The notes under the pieces were generated by a model. The model saw nothing but the letters and a program-made list of their open reading frames with translations, did no database searches and was not told where the DNA came from. Made by a program: the position numbers and the translations under genes. A stretch of 57,178 bases of DNA from Zelonia costaricensis (taxonomy: Eukaryota; Euglenozoa; Kinetoplastea; Trypanosomatida; Trypanosomatidae). Below are positions 29,202 to 39,787 of this stretch, piece by piece. The stretch's first letter is position 1, and each line of letters begins with the position of its first letter. The DNA is taken from assembly GCA_030849075.1 (NCBI GenBank), contig JASAOO010003438.1:4700-61877 (forward strand), written 5' to 3'.

Positions 29202-29699
29202 ATGTGCTTTGAACCCGACTTTGCTTCTCTACTGAAGGAACCTCTCGCTGCAATTCAAGCCCGCGCCTCGCACACACCGCGTTTGGTGGTCGCTTACGGC
29301 ACATCGTATCTATCTTTCCTCAACACCCTCAACCCCCAATGCATTACAACCCACCGAGGCCATAGCATGCGCACCGCCGACGCTTCCCCCCCCCCTTCCC
29401 ACACCTCACCCGTCGGTCTCGAATTCCCGATGCTCCTTTTTTCGGCGGACCGCCACAGCCCCCCCCCTTATGCCGTCGACACCACGCGCGGACGCCCCCC
29501 ATCCCCCCTGCCTGCAGACGATCCAAGTACCTTTAGTGGACAGCCGGTGGTCGTCATGGGTGCGCTCCCCGGCCAGCACCCAGGTTTTCAGCCGGCCAAC
29601 TCAGCGCGCCGACGGCCCTCCGCCGCGCGCGAGAAACACCGCGTCACTGCCATCTGCAAACCTCACAGAATTCCCTCGACAAGCAGGAGCCAAATTTAG
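29202..29699 (+). other. Open frame of 165 codons in the strand switch, coding status doubtful
   Basis: It starts with ATG (MCFEPDFASLLKEPLAAIQA) and runs on the plus strand, right beside the first minus-strand gene. The second half is Pro/Ser/Arg-rich and coincides with the C-rich block, where long frames are expected by chance. No domain was recognised. Listed so it can be checked, not as a confident gene. Confidence 0.15.
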
Positions 29700-30600
29700 T
29701 GTCATCAGCACCAGTGCCGTGCCGTGAAGGCTAATTGGTCACGGCACCCCGGTTTGCACAAAAGCGGCTCGCCTAGGACCACTAAGCTCGCGGGGGAAAG
29801 GGGCAAAAAACCAGTGCCATTACAGGGACAGCGTGAGCGGATTTGTCGCCGAAGGCAAATCTAGCAGCAGAGAATGCAGAGGCCTGCCGGTGCGAGGCGT
29901 AAAGGCACCACACAGCGCAGGAGACAACTGTGTTGTCGACATCAGAAAGACAAAAGAGATCCATGTATAAAGCTTCGTGGTGTTTGAGAGAACCCCAGAG
30001 ACCGCCGCACCGGACGGAGCCCGAAACCCCCGTCACAAACGCCACCCCCGGCGGTGATAAATGGGGCGGCCTTCCCCCCCCTTGCGGATTCAAAAGTTTA
30101 GTCCCAGCACCCAACAAGGAAAGATCTTTTCAAGTTGGCACCAGTTGAGGGCAGGCTGCGGCGAGTTTCCCCAGAACACAGCCAGCCCTGGGATCCCCGA
30201 TGGGCTGGGCCGCGCGACTCACATCCGCCGGCCCCAGGTCGCTCTATTGGTGCCGAAAAGCGGCGGTTAGCTTCGCTTCAACGCCGCTGATGCTTTAAGG
30301 ATCGAGCTCGCAGCAGATGGGTGCGGCAGGTTCGACTGGAACACACGGACCCAAAGCCCACGCCGACGCGCGCGACAGGTTCCCACAGCGGCCCCCCGCC
30401 CGACCCTCCCCCGCGGCGTCCCCGACAAGCCGGGGGCCACAGACAGAACCGAACTGCACCGCGTCGTCCCCCTGGGATACAAATGTGTTCTTTCGAGCAG
30501 GCCTTGGCGGTTTTCAGCGCTCCCCCGGCATCTTTCAGTGCGCACGGTAGCCGCCTGGCAGAAACAGGGACTTGGCGTCTGGCGTCCCCGCGGCTCCGGG
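29340..30600 (-). promoter_or_regulatory. C-rich on plus (G-rich on minus) arm of the strand switch
   Basis: Strongly C over G on the given strand: in 29461-29520 I count 33 C and 12 G, and in 30361-30420 33 C and 17 G. It contains repeated C runs (near 29386-29397, 29460-29467, 30074-30081). Read on the minus strand it is G-rich and points toward the minus-strand genes. GT-rich promoters have been described for T. brucei Pol II start regions. The role here is inferred. Confidence 0.45.
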
Positions 30601-31399
30601 CAAACCACCGGGCGCGGGGGTGTGGGGGCCAGGAAGTGGGCGAGGGCCCGGCGATGCACGACGCTATGGGCTGATAAAACCCCGCCTCGTCAAGGGCTCC
30701 CTCGCGCGCCTGACTTTTCCGCGCACTCAGAGCAGGGGGTTGCGGGCCCGCCAAGTAGGTGCGGCTCGTGGCGCCGCGTTGCCCGCGTGCTCGGGCGGCC
30801 GGCTGGGGGTTGTCGAGCCACCCCCCGCCGCCCACTCACCAGCGGAGCCGCGGGGAAGGCGCCCGCCCAGCGACCGCCCCCAGGGTGCGCTTCTGCTGAG
30901 TAGGAAGCTGGCGGCAGCGCCAGGAAAGCCCTGGCGCGGCGTCAAAATGGCGCGACGCCTTATCGTCGCGGCCGCCGTGTGGACACCGCTGAAAATCTGA
31001 GGGCCTTCAGATCCCGTGCTTGTCAGGTCGCACCGGGAGGGGGGAAAGCCGGGGGCTGCTTTTTTTGTGGTCGGCGACTGCCGCCGCACCATGTTTCAGG
31101 CACCGCCAGGAAGCGGGAAACGCACGCAAAAGAGGCGGCACGTGCAAGCGCCACGGGCCCCCGAACGGTCTTTTCACGTTCGCTGTCTGCCGTTTTCCGT
31201 CGTCTACAGCGGCGTGGCGCGTGGGGGGTGGCTCGTGGGAACCCGGGGCTTGCGCGTGTCCCCTTCCCCACCAGCGGGGACGGGACCGATTTTTCCCCAT
31301 TTGAGGAAGACCGGGCTCCGAACGCTGCAGAGCCCCGTCCCTCGCACCCGGGGTTATCAACCCAGAGGAGCAGGGCAGGGGCTGACTTGGGACCGGCAG

Positions 31400-32400
31400 A
31401 AGAGTGGGGTTTGCGTGTCTCGAAGTTGTGGAATTCCAGGGGCAGTGGCGGCCCCCGGTGTGGACAACCCCCGCTCCCTTTCCCAGAGTCCCTTGAGTAC
31501 CAGGGGAAGGGGGGTCCCCCCATGGGACGCGTCTGTGATCGGGGGCTTCTGCGGCTTTGTGGAAAACAGAGGGCGCCGTTTGTGTGTGGGCACGGGGCCC
31601 TGGGTGGCTGGGGGGTGGGGTGGCATGGCTTGTCCCCGCCGCCCGCGTGCCGGGAACTGGCGGGTGGTTGTACGCCTAGGCCGCGGCGTCGTGGCAAGCG
31701 GGGGGGGGGCCCTAGTGTTTCGGCTTTCGGCGGGGGTTTGGGGTGGTCGGGGCGCGCGTCAGCCCTTGATGATATGCGTTGTGGCTTTCGTTGCTCTTCG
31801 TGTGGGGGGTTCGGGCTGCGCCCCCCTGGACCCGGGGGCATTCGGCGGGGGGAAAGATAATCCCCTTGTGGGGGGTGGTGGGGCTTGGGAAGGGCGTTCG
31901 GCGTCACCGCGGTCCCGGGTGGGTGTTTTCCACTGGGCCACCGAGGGCTTGGGGGGTTGGTGGGGTCGAAAAGGCGTTTGGCGTGCCGCCTGGGAATTGG
32001 TCGTGGGGCGCGGGGGCGGTGCCCCGGGTACCCCGGCCGGGGGCTGGCTTATCCACGGCCCTTGCTTGTGGGTGTGTGGGTTGCTTCGCGGCTTGTCTTC
32101 GGGAATTTGGGAAGAAGTGCGCGGGACATTGGTTTCAACGGCATTGGGTGGCGGTTGTGCTTTTGCTGGGGTCTGGGTTCTCTGAAGTGTCTGGGGGAAT
32201 GGGGAGGCGGAAACAAAAAAAGTGGTTCGTGCTCGGCGGGTGGGGCCGGTGGTCGCGGTCAGTGTTGGCAGTGCGCGACCCTCCCTTTCACACATATTGC
32301 TAGCGGGTCCTGGCTCTTCCGTGTTGGTGCGTGCGCCGCGAGCCAGCCAGCCCGTGTGTAAGAGTGGGTGCTCTTGTTTTTCTGGAAAACTCGGCCTGGG
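31400..32400 (+). promoter_or_regulatory. G/T-rich arm of the strand switch on plus
   Basis: Strong G over C on the given strand: in 31561-31620 I count 33 G and 10 C, and in 31921-31980 28 G and 10 C. Many runs of three to nine G are separated by T. It points toward the plus-strand genes and mirrors the C-rich arm at 29340-30600. It is a candidate plus-strand Pol II start element with G-quadruplex potential. Open frames of up to 389 codons here are repetitive Gly/Trp/Val sequence without domains and are not called as genes. Confidence 0.5.
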
Positions 32401-32759
32401 CTGTCTGGGCGGCCGCGGCGGGGGGCCCCGGGGTGCGCGGCCCCCGGGCCCTTGGTCCCCGGTCCACACCTCACGACCCGCCAGCCAACCCGCGCACCGC
32501 CCCACCCCGGGGGGCCCCCGTGTTCTTTTCAGCGTTGTGGCGGTTCCTGGCTTCAGCCCGAGCTCCAGGACGTTCTGGCGGTGCGGGGTGCGTGTGGAAC
32601 TTTGCCCAAGTCATGAATCCTCCGGAGGACCCTCAAAACGCAGCGAAATGTCCCCCACACCTGGCTTTGTCATTTTTTTCTTTGACGGTAAAGAGGGGCC
32701 GGGCGGCGCTGGTCGGCCGATCTGCGTTGGCTGAAGGGGCCACTGCGGCGTTTTCCGCC

Positions 32760-35700
32760 TGAGGTGACGGTCCCGTACGGAAGTTGATCAGTCACGGCGG
32801 GTGTCGCTATCGTTTTGCAAGGTTTCAGCCCCTGTTTAGGGCTTCACGGTGGAGTCCTTGTCACTCTCTGGTGGAATAGGTGGGCGCGTCGGGCGCGAAC
32901 ATGCTGGTGCGGAGCATGCTTGTGACTCTGAAACGCGGAGTGGGGTGAGTTGAGAGGTCCAGCTTTAGCGCACAGAACCGTGGAGGAGTAAAATTCTCTT
33001 CGTTTCGACGTCTGCTGTGAAGGGGGCGCATTGGTAGAATTCTCGGGGGTGGGGGGGGGCGGGCGTTGCATGGCTGCGCAGGTGTCTCGTAGTGCGACCG
33101 TTGCAGTCTCAGCGTTTGAGGGGCGATCCGGTGTCTTCTGCGGGCGGCAGCTCGTGACTGCCAGTTTTCAGATTCTTCCAGCATAACGTGGCCCTAGCCA
33201 CTGCTTTTTCTGTACCTCACTCTACCCCTCTACGCGACAGGGGGTACACACACAAAAAAAACAATGGATAAAGGGGCTTTCGCGGACACCTCTGGTGTAA
33301 CGGTGGGCGAGCGCGCGTTTTTCTGTTTTTGCGGCGACGCACTGAGACGAAGTGGGACAGAGATCCTCTGTGCTGCTGGTTTTTATAGCTTCGCGCAGGT
33401 TGGCCGGGCAGCGACAGCTTCGTCCACCAATACCCGTTGGATTTATTGATGCTGAAACTGGCACCGCGAGCCCAGTCCTAATTCCACGAAGACGCCGCCC
33501 CAACCTTTTTGCCGTCCCACGCAAGCGCCCAACTTGAGAGCCTGCGTGCTCCCAAATTCAACCGAGACCAATATAGTACTCTGCACTCGCAGAACTCAGG
33601 GGGTTCACGCACAAACGCGTCGAGCAAAGAGGATCTGCGAGGCACCACTGGAACACAGACTGTTGCGAAAAACAACAGGGAAACTCAAAGGAAATTACGC
33701 GCCTTGGGTACGACCTTATAACAGCAACAAAAAACCACACATGTGCACACGCGGAGAGACGTGAGCCTGGTGCATGAAGAATGGCTGCAGCACTGTCCTC
33801 TAAAGGTTTTTGAGTGTTTCCTGAATCATACGAGGCCGTAATGCTTCCAAAGCTCCAGTTCTCAGCTGTGCTGCTTCGCCGTCCGCTTTTGACAGATTGT
33901 GCTATTCCGTTTTGTTTTTCTGTTAGCGCGCTGCTGGGATGACATTTCGAGCCGCTTGAACGGTCCCGCCGCTGGGTTGTGGAGCAAATGTGAAATGATG
34001 AATTCTGAGCAGAGACGCTGCACCACTCAACGCACACTTGTATCACTTGAGCTATTCACGCGCGCTCTTCCTCTATTGTTGCACTTGCAACTACGTGCAC
34101 TGGGCGGAGGTTTACCTTGCTCTGCAACTTGAAACGAGGCTTTTTCGATGCTGCTCGGAGACGAGCAGAAATAGCTTTGTGCGCGCGAGGCGAAGGAGGC
34201 CCTTTTTTAAACACACGTTAAAAGCTGTTGCGGGGCGGCAGAGCTTCGACGGTCGTGATTACGCTGGTAGAGGGCCTCTAAAGCACAAGGAGCACTTTAT
34301 GCATGAGTATCCAGTATACCGCCTACCGAGCAGGGTTATTTGGAGCATACGTAGCGGCAAATTGCAGATGAGTTGAGCTTCCGAGGGTGAGGAAAAAAAA
34401 GTGTGCGCTCAGCTTCGTTCAATGAAGAACTTTGTAATACATCGCTGGCCGTCCAGCGCGGTTCTGAGTGAGCCGCAGTCACTGGTAAAGGCAGTGCCCG
34501 GGATAAAGTGCAGAGCGCGTTTCCTAGCGCTGGTTTGGAGGATGGGTCAACGGCCACGGAGCACCACAAGCCGTAAATGTTGTACGTTGCTTTTTTTTTT
34601 TCTCCGCGTGAGCCTTTAGAGGCAAACGTCTCAGCAGAGTAAATCTTCTGCCTTTTGTGCCCGCACTGAAGATTTCTACACCTTCGGTCACTCTTGATTT
34701 CCTCGTCTGGTAATCCTGGTTGAAGTCTGAGCTCTTACCCTGAGAGCTCGAAGGAGCCCCCCTTTAACACAGAGTGGAGACTGATGGGCAGCTCCAGAAA
34801 TTGGAGAGAAGCCCCGATAGCGTGGGCACTGTTTGCCAAGGCTGATTTAGTATTTTGTACTGACGAAGGAGAACACAGGCGGCGAACGCCGAACGCGACA
34901 CGTTATTCATCACCATCTCAAAGCAGCGGCTGCGGCTCTACAGCTTCCCCGTGTAGCGGATACTAGCCCCACCGCCAGGCGAGGTGGCTCAGGTTCGGTA
35001 AGAATAGGAGCTCTTAGCTTCCTCACCAAGGGCGTCTGGTAGACCTTGAAGCCTCGCTGGAGTGCTCAGGTTTTCCAGGATCGGCACCGAACTGCGCAAA
35101 CTCCTAAAAATGCTGTCAAGTAGAGACTCTGTCCGCTATTCATGTGAGGTCTAGCCGTCGCGGGCGGAGCTTAGGTGGTGAAGTCCAAATCAGCTCACTG
35201 TTTTCCGAGCAGCACATGATAGCGGTTATTGGAATTAAAGTTCAGGCACTCTGAAAGCTGGGGTGTGGGACTCGAGTCTTTTTTTTCGCCTGCGAACGGA
35301 GCAGCTTCAGGGATTCAGGATAGCAACTGGATTCCGCGCTTGCAAAAGAACAGGAACGACTCATGAGGGCGTCAGCTGAGCTAATTAGCGTCGCGCATGG
35401 CGTGCGCTGCCGAACTCGGGCACGGTGGTCGGGATAATATGTAAGTCACGAAAGAACGACATGATAAACGTCACCAGGGGTGTTAGCGCGGCAGGCGACA
35501 CACTCGACAGCCTTGCGGTGGCACGAAGACAGACAACACGCAACAGGACAAAGAACGATATGTCTTCACGAGGGACATCAGCAGAGAAAGCAGCTCCTTT
35601 TTAAAGCGACTTCTCATGGTACGCAGCTCAGATCCTGAAATACAGTACTAGTGTCTCCTGTGGAGCCTCTTCCCTGTCCTCAGCTAATGCGTACGTTGGC

Positions 35701-36416
35701 GCCTGCAGGAAAACCGAGTAACTAAGCGGTAACATGGTCTCCCACGTTGCACCTCTGCAACCGAAACCCCTTCGACTCCCTCAATACACGGTTTTTTATA
35801 GGAAGAAGCTGCTGCTAGTTCTTGACGCTGCTCTCCTCCCGTTCGTTCGGCTCTTGCCAGCCCCTCTGACTAACCTGATCTTATTGCCCTTTTCATTATC
35901 TCTTAGCTATGACCGCGTTTCAGCAGCCGCCCCTGTCAAGGTGCTTAACTGGTTATTTTTCCCCTTAGCCGTCTGAGTCTGGGAGTGCTAACACAGGATA
36001 CTTCGTCGAACAGCCGCCAGACTCCCTCGACGGACTTCGTGCAAGAGACACACTTGGCGCATAGCCTCCCCACCGGTCATCATCTAATCGGCTAAGCGGT
36101 ACTCTCTATCTAGCGAAGACTAGAAAAGCCCTCCGCAAATCATAACTGCAAAGTGCCGACAGCGGCTCAGCTCTCGTCAGCTCTCGAAAGGCCACGACTC
36201 AACCACCCATCTCTGCAACTCGCCTTCAACCACTTCTCACATACTCTTCTTGAAATACTCTCTTCGCGATACAACCGCTGTCAATAGCGACCGCTTGCAA
36301 AAGCCGCAGACCCCACTCGGTACCACGTTAGGTCTGTTCCACACTATCGCTCCCCACGAACAACTCACCGTTTCCACCATCCTAAAGCTATTTGTGCGAA
36401 CTCAGCACCACTTTCC
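32760..36416. other. Strand-switch segment without genes, lower G+C
   Basis: Nothing coding was recognised on either strand over 3.6 kb. Base composition drops (43 percent G+C in 33661-33720 by hand count) compared with the adjoining core. Scattered A and T runs occur (33251-33259, 34391-34399, 34592-34602). The last part (about 35730-36416) leads directly into the GP63 fragment and may be its original 5' flank. No tRNA box A/B pair, 5S or spliced-leader RNA sequence was noticed. Confidence 0.5.
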
Positions 36417-36587
36417 ATGTCCTGTGACCCCAGCAGCACGCGCCGCGGCCGCACGGCTGCCGCACGCCTCGCGCGCGCGGCTGCTGCGGGCCTGAGCGTT
36501 GCCCTCGTCGCCGGCGCTGCCGCGACCGTGCGCGCGCACGCGGAGCACCACTGCATCCACGACGCGCTGCAGGACCGCATGCGATGA
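36417..36587 (+). pseudogene. GP63 (leishmanolysin) 5' fragment: signal peptide and start of pro-region only
   Basis: A 56-codon frame from ATG to TGA whose translation matches the N terminus of GP63 surface metalloprotease. It has the Ser-Ser-Thr plus Arg-rich n-region, an Ala/Val/Gly hydrophobic signal core ending in AHA, then the start of the pro-region with HHCIHDALQDRMR, after which the frame stops. Full-length GP63 has roughly 600 residues including a zinc-binding HEXXH site, and none of that follows: similarity ends at about codon 55. It sits on the plus strand within the strand switch and upstream of the Alba genes, so it would be transcribed with them. It is either a truncated relic left by a duplication or rearrangement, or a very short secreted product. 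Family call strong, functional status inferred. Confidence 0.8.
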
Positions 36588-37485
36588 AGGGGCGCGAAGC
36601 ATTTTTGGAGTGGCACCGTTACCGGTCGGCAGGGGACTTAGTGAGCACTTCCTTTGTCGACTATCGGGACGGCTTTTTCCCTGTCATCGTGACGAGCCAC
36701 CGTGAGAATATGTGTTCGGACACGATGCCTGCACGGACTTGCTTGCCGGCGGGGCGACGATGCGAGGCGAGGTTTGGGTCGTGGTGGCATCTGGAAGCAC
36801 TTTTGTTTCGTCTGGGAGCTGTGCCGCCCTCACACGTACCGTGCTGGGCAGGGTGAAGGTACTCGGGAGGATCTTCGCGGCATGAGGCAGAGGAAGGGAA
36901 GTGGCGCTCCTCCCGCTAGTCCGCGTACTTCTTTTTTTTCGGGTGCCGCCGTGGGTACGGGTCATCGAGCCGCGTGTTGCAAGTCGCGGAATCGGAGGTG
37001 TGCCGGTTTCCGCCTGCTCCGTGGGTGCCTATTACGCAAATCCACAACCCACTCACCCACCCCCATTCACCCACTCATACAACCTTGGTTGCGGGGCGGG
37101 GGAGGGGGGGGGAGGTGGCGGTGGAGAAGCTCTGGTTGCGCTATTCTGGGTCACTGACGTCCTAAGGCACCTCCTTCTCATCCGTCCACCTTGGTGCGTT
37201 ATGAGTGCGACACGGCACACGTCGTCTGACTTGTTGTATGCTCGCTGCGGCCCTTCAAACCACCGGACCTTTTTTTTTGTGGGCAGGTATGCTGATGTGT
37301 GTGGTGTGGGCTGCCGCTCGCGCCTCACGGTGGCGACCTCGGCGCCAACGTAGCACCTACAACGTACTTGTCTACGCATTTGTTTCTGTTTTCCTGCGCT
37401 ACCCCCACCGGTGCGGTGCGGCCGCCGCCCAGCGCACGGGTGTGCAGCGCGACGTACGGCCGTGCATTGTCCCCCTCCAGTTGGG

Positions 37486-37502
37486 CCCCCCCCCCCCCCC
37501 CC
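37486..37502. repeat. Poly-C run
   Basis: About 17 consecutive C in the leader of the plus-strand gene block. The length may be imprecise in an assembly. Confidence 0.85.
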
Positions 37503-38299
37503 GCGCATCGCTGCATGTGCACCGAGTGTTGGCCTGGGCAGCCCTCCTTTGTGGCACCACGCGGCAGCTGTTTTGCTCACTTTTTTTCTCGCGTCTCGCA
37601 CCCTCTCTGCAGTTGTTTACTTTTTTGAAGTTATTTGTTTGCTGCGTTGGTGGCGTTGATGCCGGATTAGGAGAAGGCGGGGTCGATGGGGATGGTCAAG
37701 ACGACAGCACATATGTCGGAAGCTGGTACGGCGATGGCCTATGCCAGTGTCCCACGTCTGCCCGCCTCCCCCACGTTCGGCGGTCCACTCATGCAAGTCG
37801 CAAGGGCACACGTCTCTTCGCTGATGTGTTGTACGTCCCAGAGTGTTTTGTTGTTGCTTTGCGTCGCAGACGCTCTACTCGTGTGATTCGATTTGCTTCT
37901 CGTACTACCGACTGCGACGCTTTGCACGACTGCTACTCGGAAGCCACCGTTGTCGACCGGGCGCGTGTGTCAAGGCCGTGCGCCGGCGTCAGCCACTAAC
38001 CGCCTCAAGCATACTCAACGAAACTCACATACTCGAACCGCGAATTTCCGCCGCCGGACAGCATGACGGGCGCCCGAGGAAGCGGCGTGACGCTGGCTTG
38101 CGTGCTGTTGCCTCGCTTCATGGAATCTTCGTCGATGGGCCGACAGTGCTTGTCGTCGCCGTGCTCCTTTTTGCTGCTGTGCGCGTCATCACACTTCGCG
38201 GCGTCCTCGTGGTGTCAGCCCTCCCCCCTCCCCATTGGTCCGACGCGCGTCGTGCCTCCGCCTCCCTCGTGCTTCGTTGGCCTTCCATTGCTCCGCCAC

Positions 38300-38372
38300 T
38301 CCTCCGCCTCGCTCTTCCCTCTTTTTCTCCCTTACCGGCCCTTCCGCGCTGGTATCTCCTCTGCCCCACGAG
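38300..38372 (+). promoter_or_regulatory. Polypyrimidine tract and candidate spliced-leader acceptor for Alba gene 1
   Basis: C/T-rich sequence at about 38304-38345 and 38354-38367 precedes the first AG at 38371-38372. This would give a 5' UTR of about 97 nucleotides, itself pyrimidine-rich, before the ATG at 38470. Confidence 0.4.
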
Positions 38373-38469
38373 CAGCTTGCAAGTTCGCTTCACAAGAGAA
38401 AGCACTACACTCTACTTCATTTCCACCTTTACCACCTTCCCACCCTCATCTTTCCCTACCTTCGTCACC

Positions 38470-38844
38470 ATGTCGAACGAAAACGGCGAGAACGCGATTG
38501 TGCGCGTGAGCTCGAACAAGCGCAAGTTCGGCTACGTCGACTACGCCAAGCATCGCCTGCACGAGGGGTACCCCGAGGTCACCATCTCGGCCCTCGGGAC
38601 CGCCATCGCTGATGCTGTCTCGGTGGTGGAGCTGCTCAAGAACCAGGGTGTCGTGCAGGTGAAGCGGATCCGCACGGCGCGTGCGCAGTTCGACGATGTG
38701 CGCTCGACGACCACCGACAAGATCGAGGTCACCCTTGTGAAGTCCGCTGACTTCGACGCGATCTACGAGCAGCAGCAGAAGGATCGCGAGGCCGCCAAGG
38801 CTCGCGCTGAGGCCGGCGAGGACGAGGCAAATGATGACGAGTAA
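38470..38844 (+). CDS. Alba-domain RNA/DNA-binding protein (first of a tandem pair)
   Basis: 124 residues from the ATG at 38470 (MSNENGENAIVRVSSNKRK). The frame is open far upstream, but this ATG lies after the splice tract and at the family N terminus. One Alba domain spans residues 8-95: IVRVSSNKRKFGYVDYAKHR, EVTISALGTAIADAVSVVEL, then VQVKRIRTAR and DKIEVTLVKS. The tail is Glu/Ala-rich and acidic (EDEANDDE) with no RGG repeats, so it resembles the short trypanosomatid Alba1/Alba2 class rather than the RGG-tailed Alba3/4. Family members bind mRNA 3' UTRs, associate with translation and granules, and change location during life-cycle stages. It is the first gene of the plus-strand block, and a second, diverged Alba copy follows after 1.8 kb. 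Confidence 0.93.
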   Translation: MSNENGENAIVRVSSNKRKFGYVDYAKHRLHEGYPEVTISALGTAIADAVSVVELLKNQGVVQVKRIRTARAQFDDVRSTTTDKIEVTLVKSADFDAIYEQQQKDREAAKARAEAGEDEANDDE

Positions 38845-39732
38845 GTCCTGTTCCTTCCACCCACCCCCGACCCCCTGCGTCCTCTGTCGATCGTCTCTCG
38901 CACCCTTGCCCTCGGTCGATCTGCACGCACGCACGCGTGCGCTCGCCCGAGGATGAGGGAGGGGGAAGGGCGAGCGGACGCGAGAGATGGAGGGAGACGG
39001 GGCGGTGCAAGACTAGGACGCCCTCACACCTGTATACACACCAATCCACGCTCTCAGACATACACACACACCGTCTCGCCTTGTGAACCCCCCGAGTATC
39101 CAGAGAAAAAAAAGAAAAAAAATACACACCAAAATGGATAATCGTGGGATGGACAAGCTTCTCTCTTTCTCTTGTGTTGTTTCCCCCCCGCTCTCTCTTG
39201 TTTGTGCTTGTGTTTGTGCGCGCGTGCGCGTGATTTCCCTCCTCCCCTGTGCGTAATGTCAGCTGGGAAAGAGGGAAGAGCAGGACAAGGGTGGGAGGGG
39301 GGTGGGGAGCAGGAGGAGGTGCGGGGCCTCTCTCGTCTCCCTCCCTGGTTTTTTTTTTCCGTCAAGTCAGGCGTGTGGTGGCCTCGTTGTGTTGAGTGTT
39401 TTTTATGATTCTTGTCATCGTCGAGTCTCCACCCGCCCTCCTCCTCCCGCTCCCCCCACCCCCGTCTTCTTCCCCCTTTCCTTCCGCCTCCCCCCTTCCC
39501 CTTCCCTCCCTTCCTCTCCTCTGCAATGCAGCAAAGCCGAACGCACGACGACAACAAAAATGGAAATAATGAGCTCGGGGAGGCGGAGAGGCAAAAAAAA
39601 AAAAAGGAGCCACAGGCACGCACATACACACAATCACATACTCAAAAAGAGAAAGACACACACACACACAAATTGCGCGTGATGCTCATGTGAGTTGATG
39701 TCTCGCAAGCCATGTATGTCCCTGTGCGTGTG

Positions 39733-39787
39733 TACATATATATATATCTGTATGTGTTTGTGTGTGTGTTTGTGTGTGTGTGTTTGT
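39733..39787. repeat. (TA)n and (TG)n microsatellite cluster
   Basis: TATATATATAT is followed by repeated TGTGTGTTTG blocks in the 3' flank of the first Alba gene. Confidence 0.8.

Larger units (their letters stand above)
28639..38469. promoter_or_regulatory. Divergent strand-switch region, probable bidirectional Pol II start region
   Basis: All genes to the left are on minus and all genes to the right are on plus, so this 9.8 kb interval is a divergent strand switch. In trypanosomatids such intervals are the main RNA polymerase II transcription start regions, marked by acetylated histones and variants, and can host replication origins. No complete gene was supported inside it. It consists of a short flank (28639-29340), a strand-asymmetric GC-rich core (about 29340-32760), a mixed lower-GC block (about 32800-36416), a GP63 fragment (36417-36587) and a leader to the first Alba gene. 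It is long for such an interval. Confidence 0.8.
36588..38469. other. Leader region between GP63 fragment and first Alba gene
   Basis: No supported gene. It includes a G-rich stretch at about 37090-37125, a T run near 37269-37277, a 17-base poly-C run at about 37486-37502 and pyrimidine-rich stretches toward the Alba start. A 90-codon frame beginning with ATG at 36584 overlaps the GP63 stop codon and has no recognised domain. Confidence 0.5.

Noticed and set aside
31016..32185. 389-codon plus-strand frame and its minus counterpart (31023-31907) in the strand switch
   Set aside because: Both are repetitive products of G-rich or C-rich sequence with no domain, lying in the skewed core where stop codons are rare by composition.
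33558..34046. 162-codon minus frame in the lower-GC block
   Set aside because: No recognisable motif, no clear splice tract, and nothing conserved-looking. Insufficient to call.
28639..38469. tRNA, 5S rRNA, spliced-leader RNA or snRNA genes in the strand switch
   Set aside because: I looked for GGTTCGANNCC-type box B with a partner box A and for the spliced-leader sequence and found none. The closest (GGTTCGACTGG near 30331) fails the final CC and has no box A. A tRNA-scan could overrule this.
28639..38469. SIDER, ingi or other retroposon remnants
   Set aside because: No poly-A-ended element with flanking repeats, reverse transcriptase motif or signature I could verify by eye. A database search is needed to decide.
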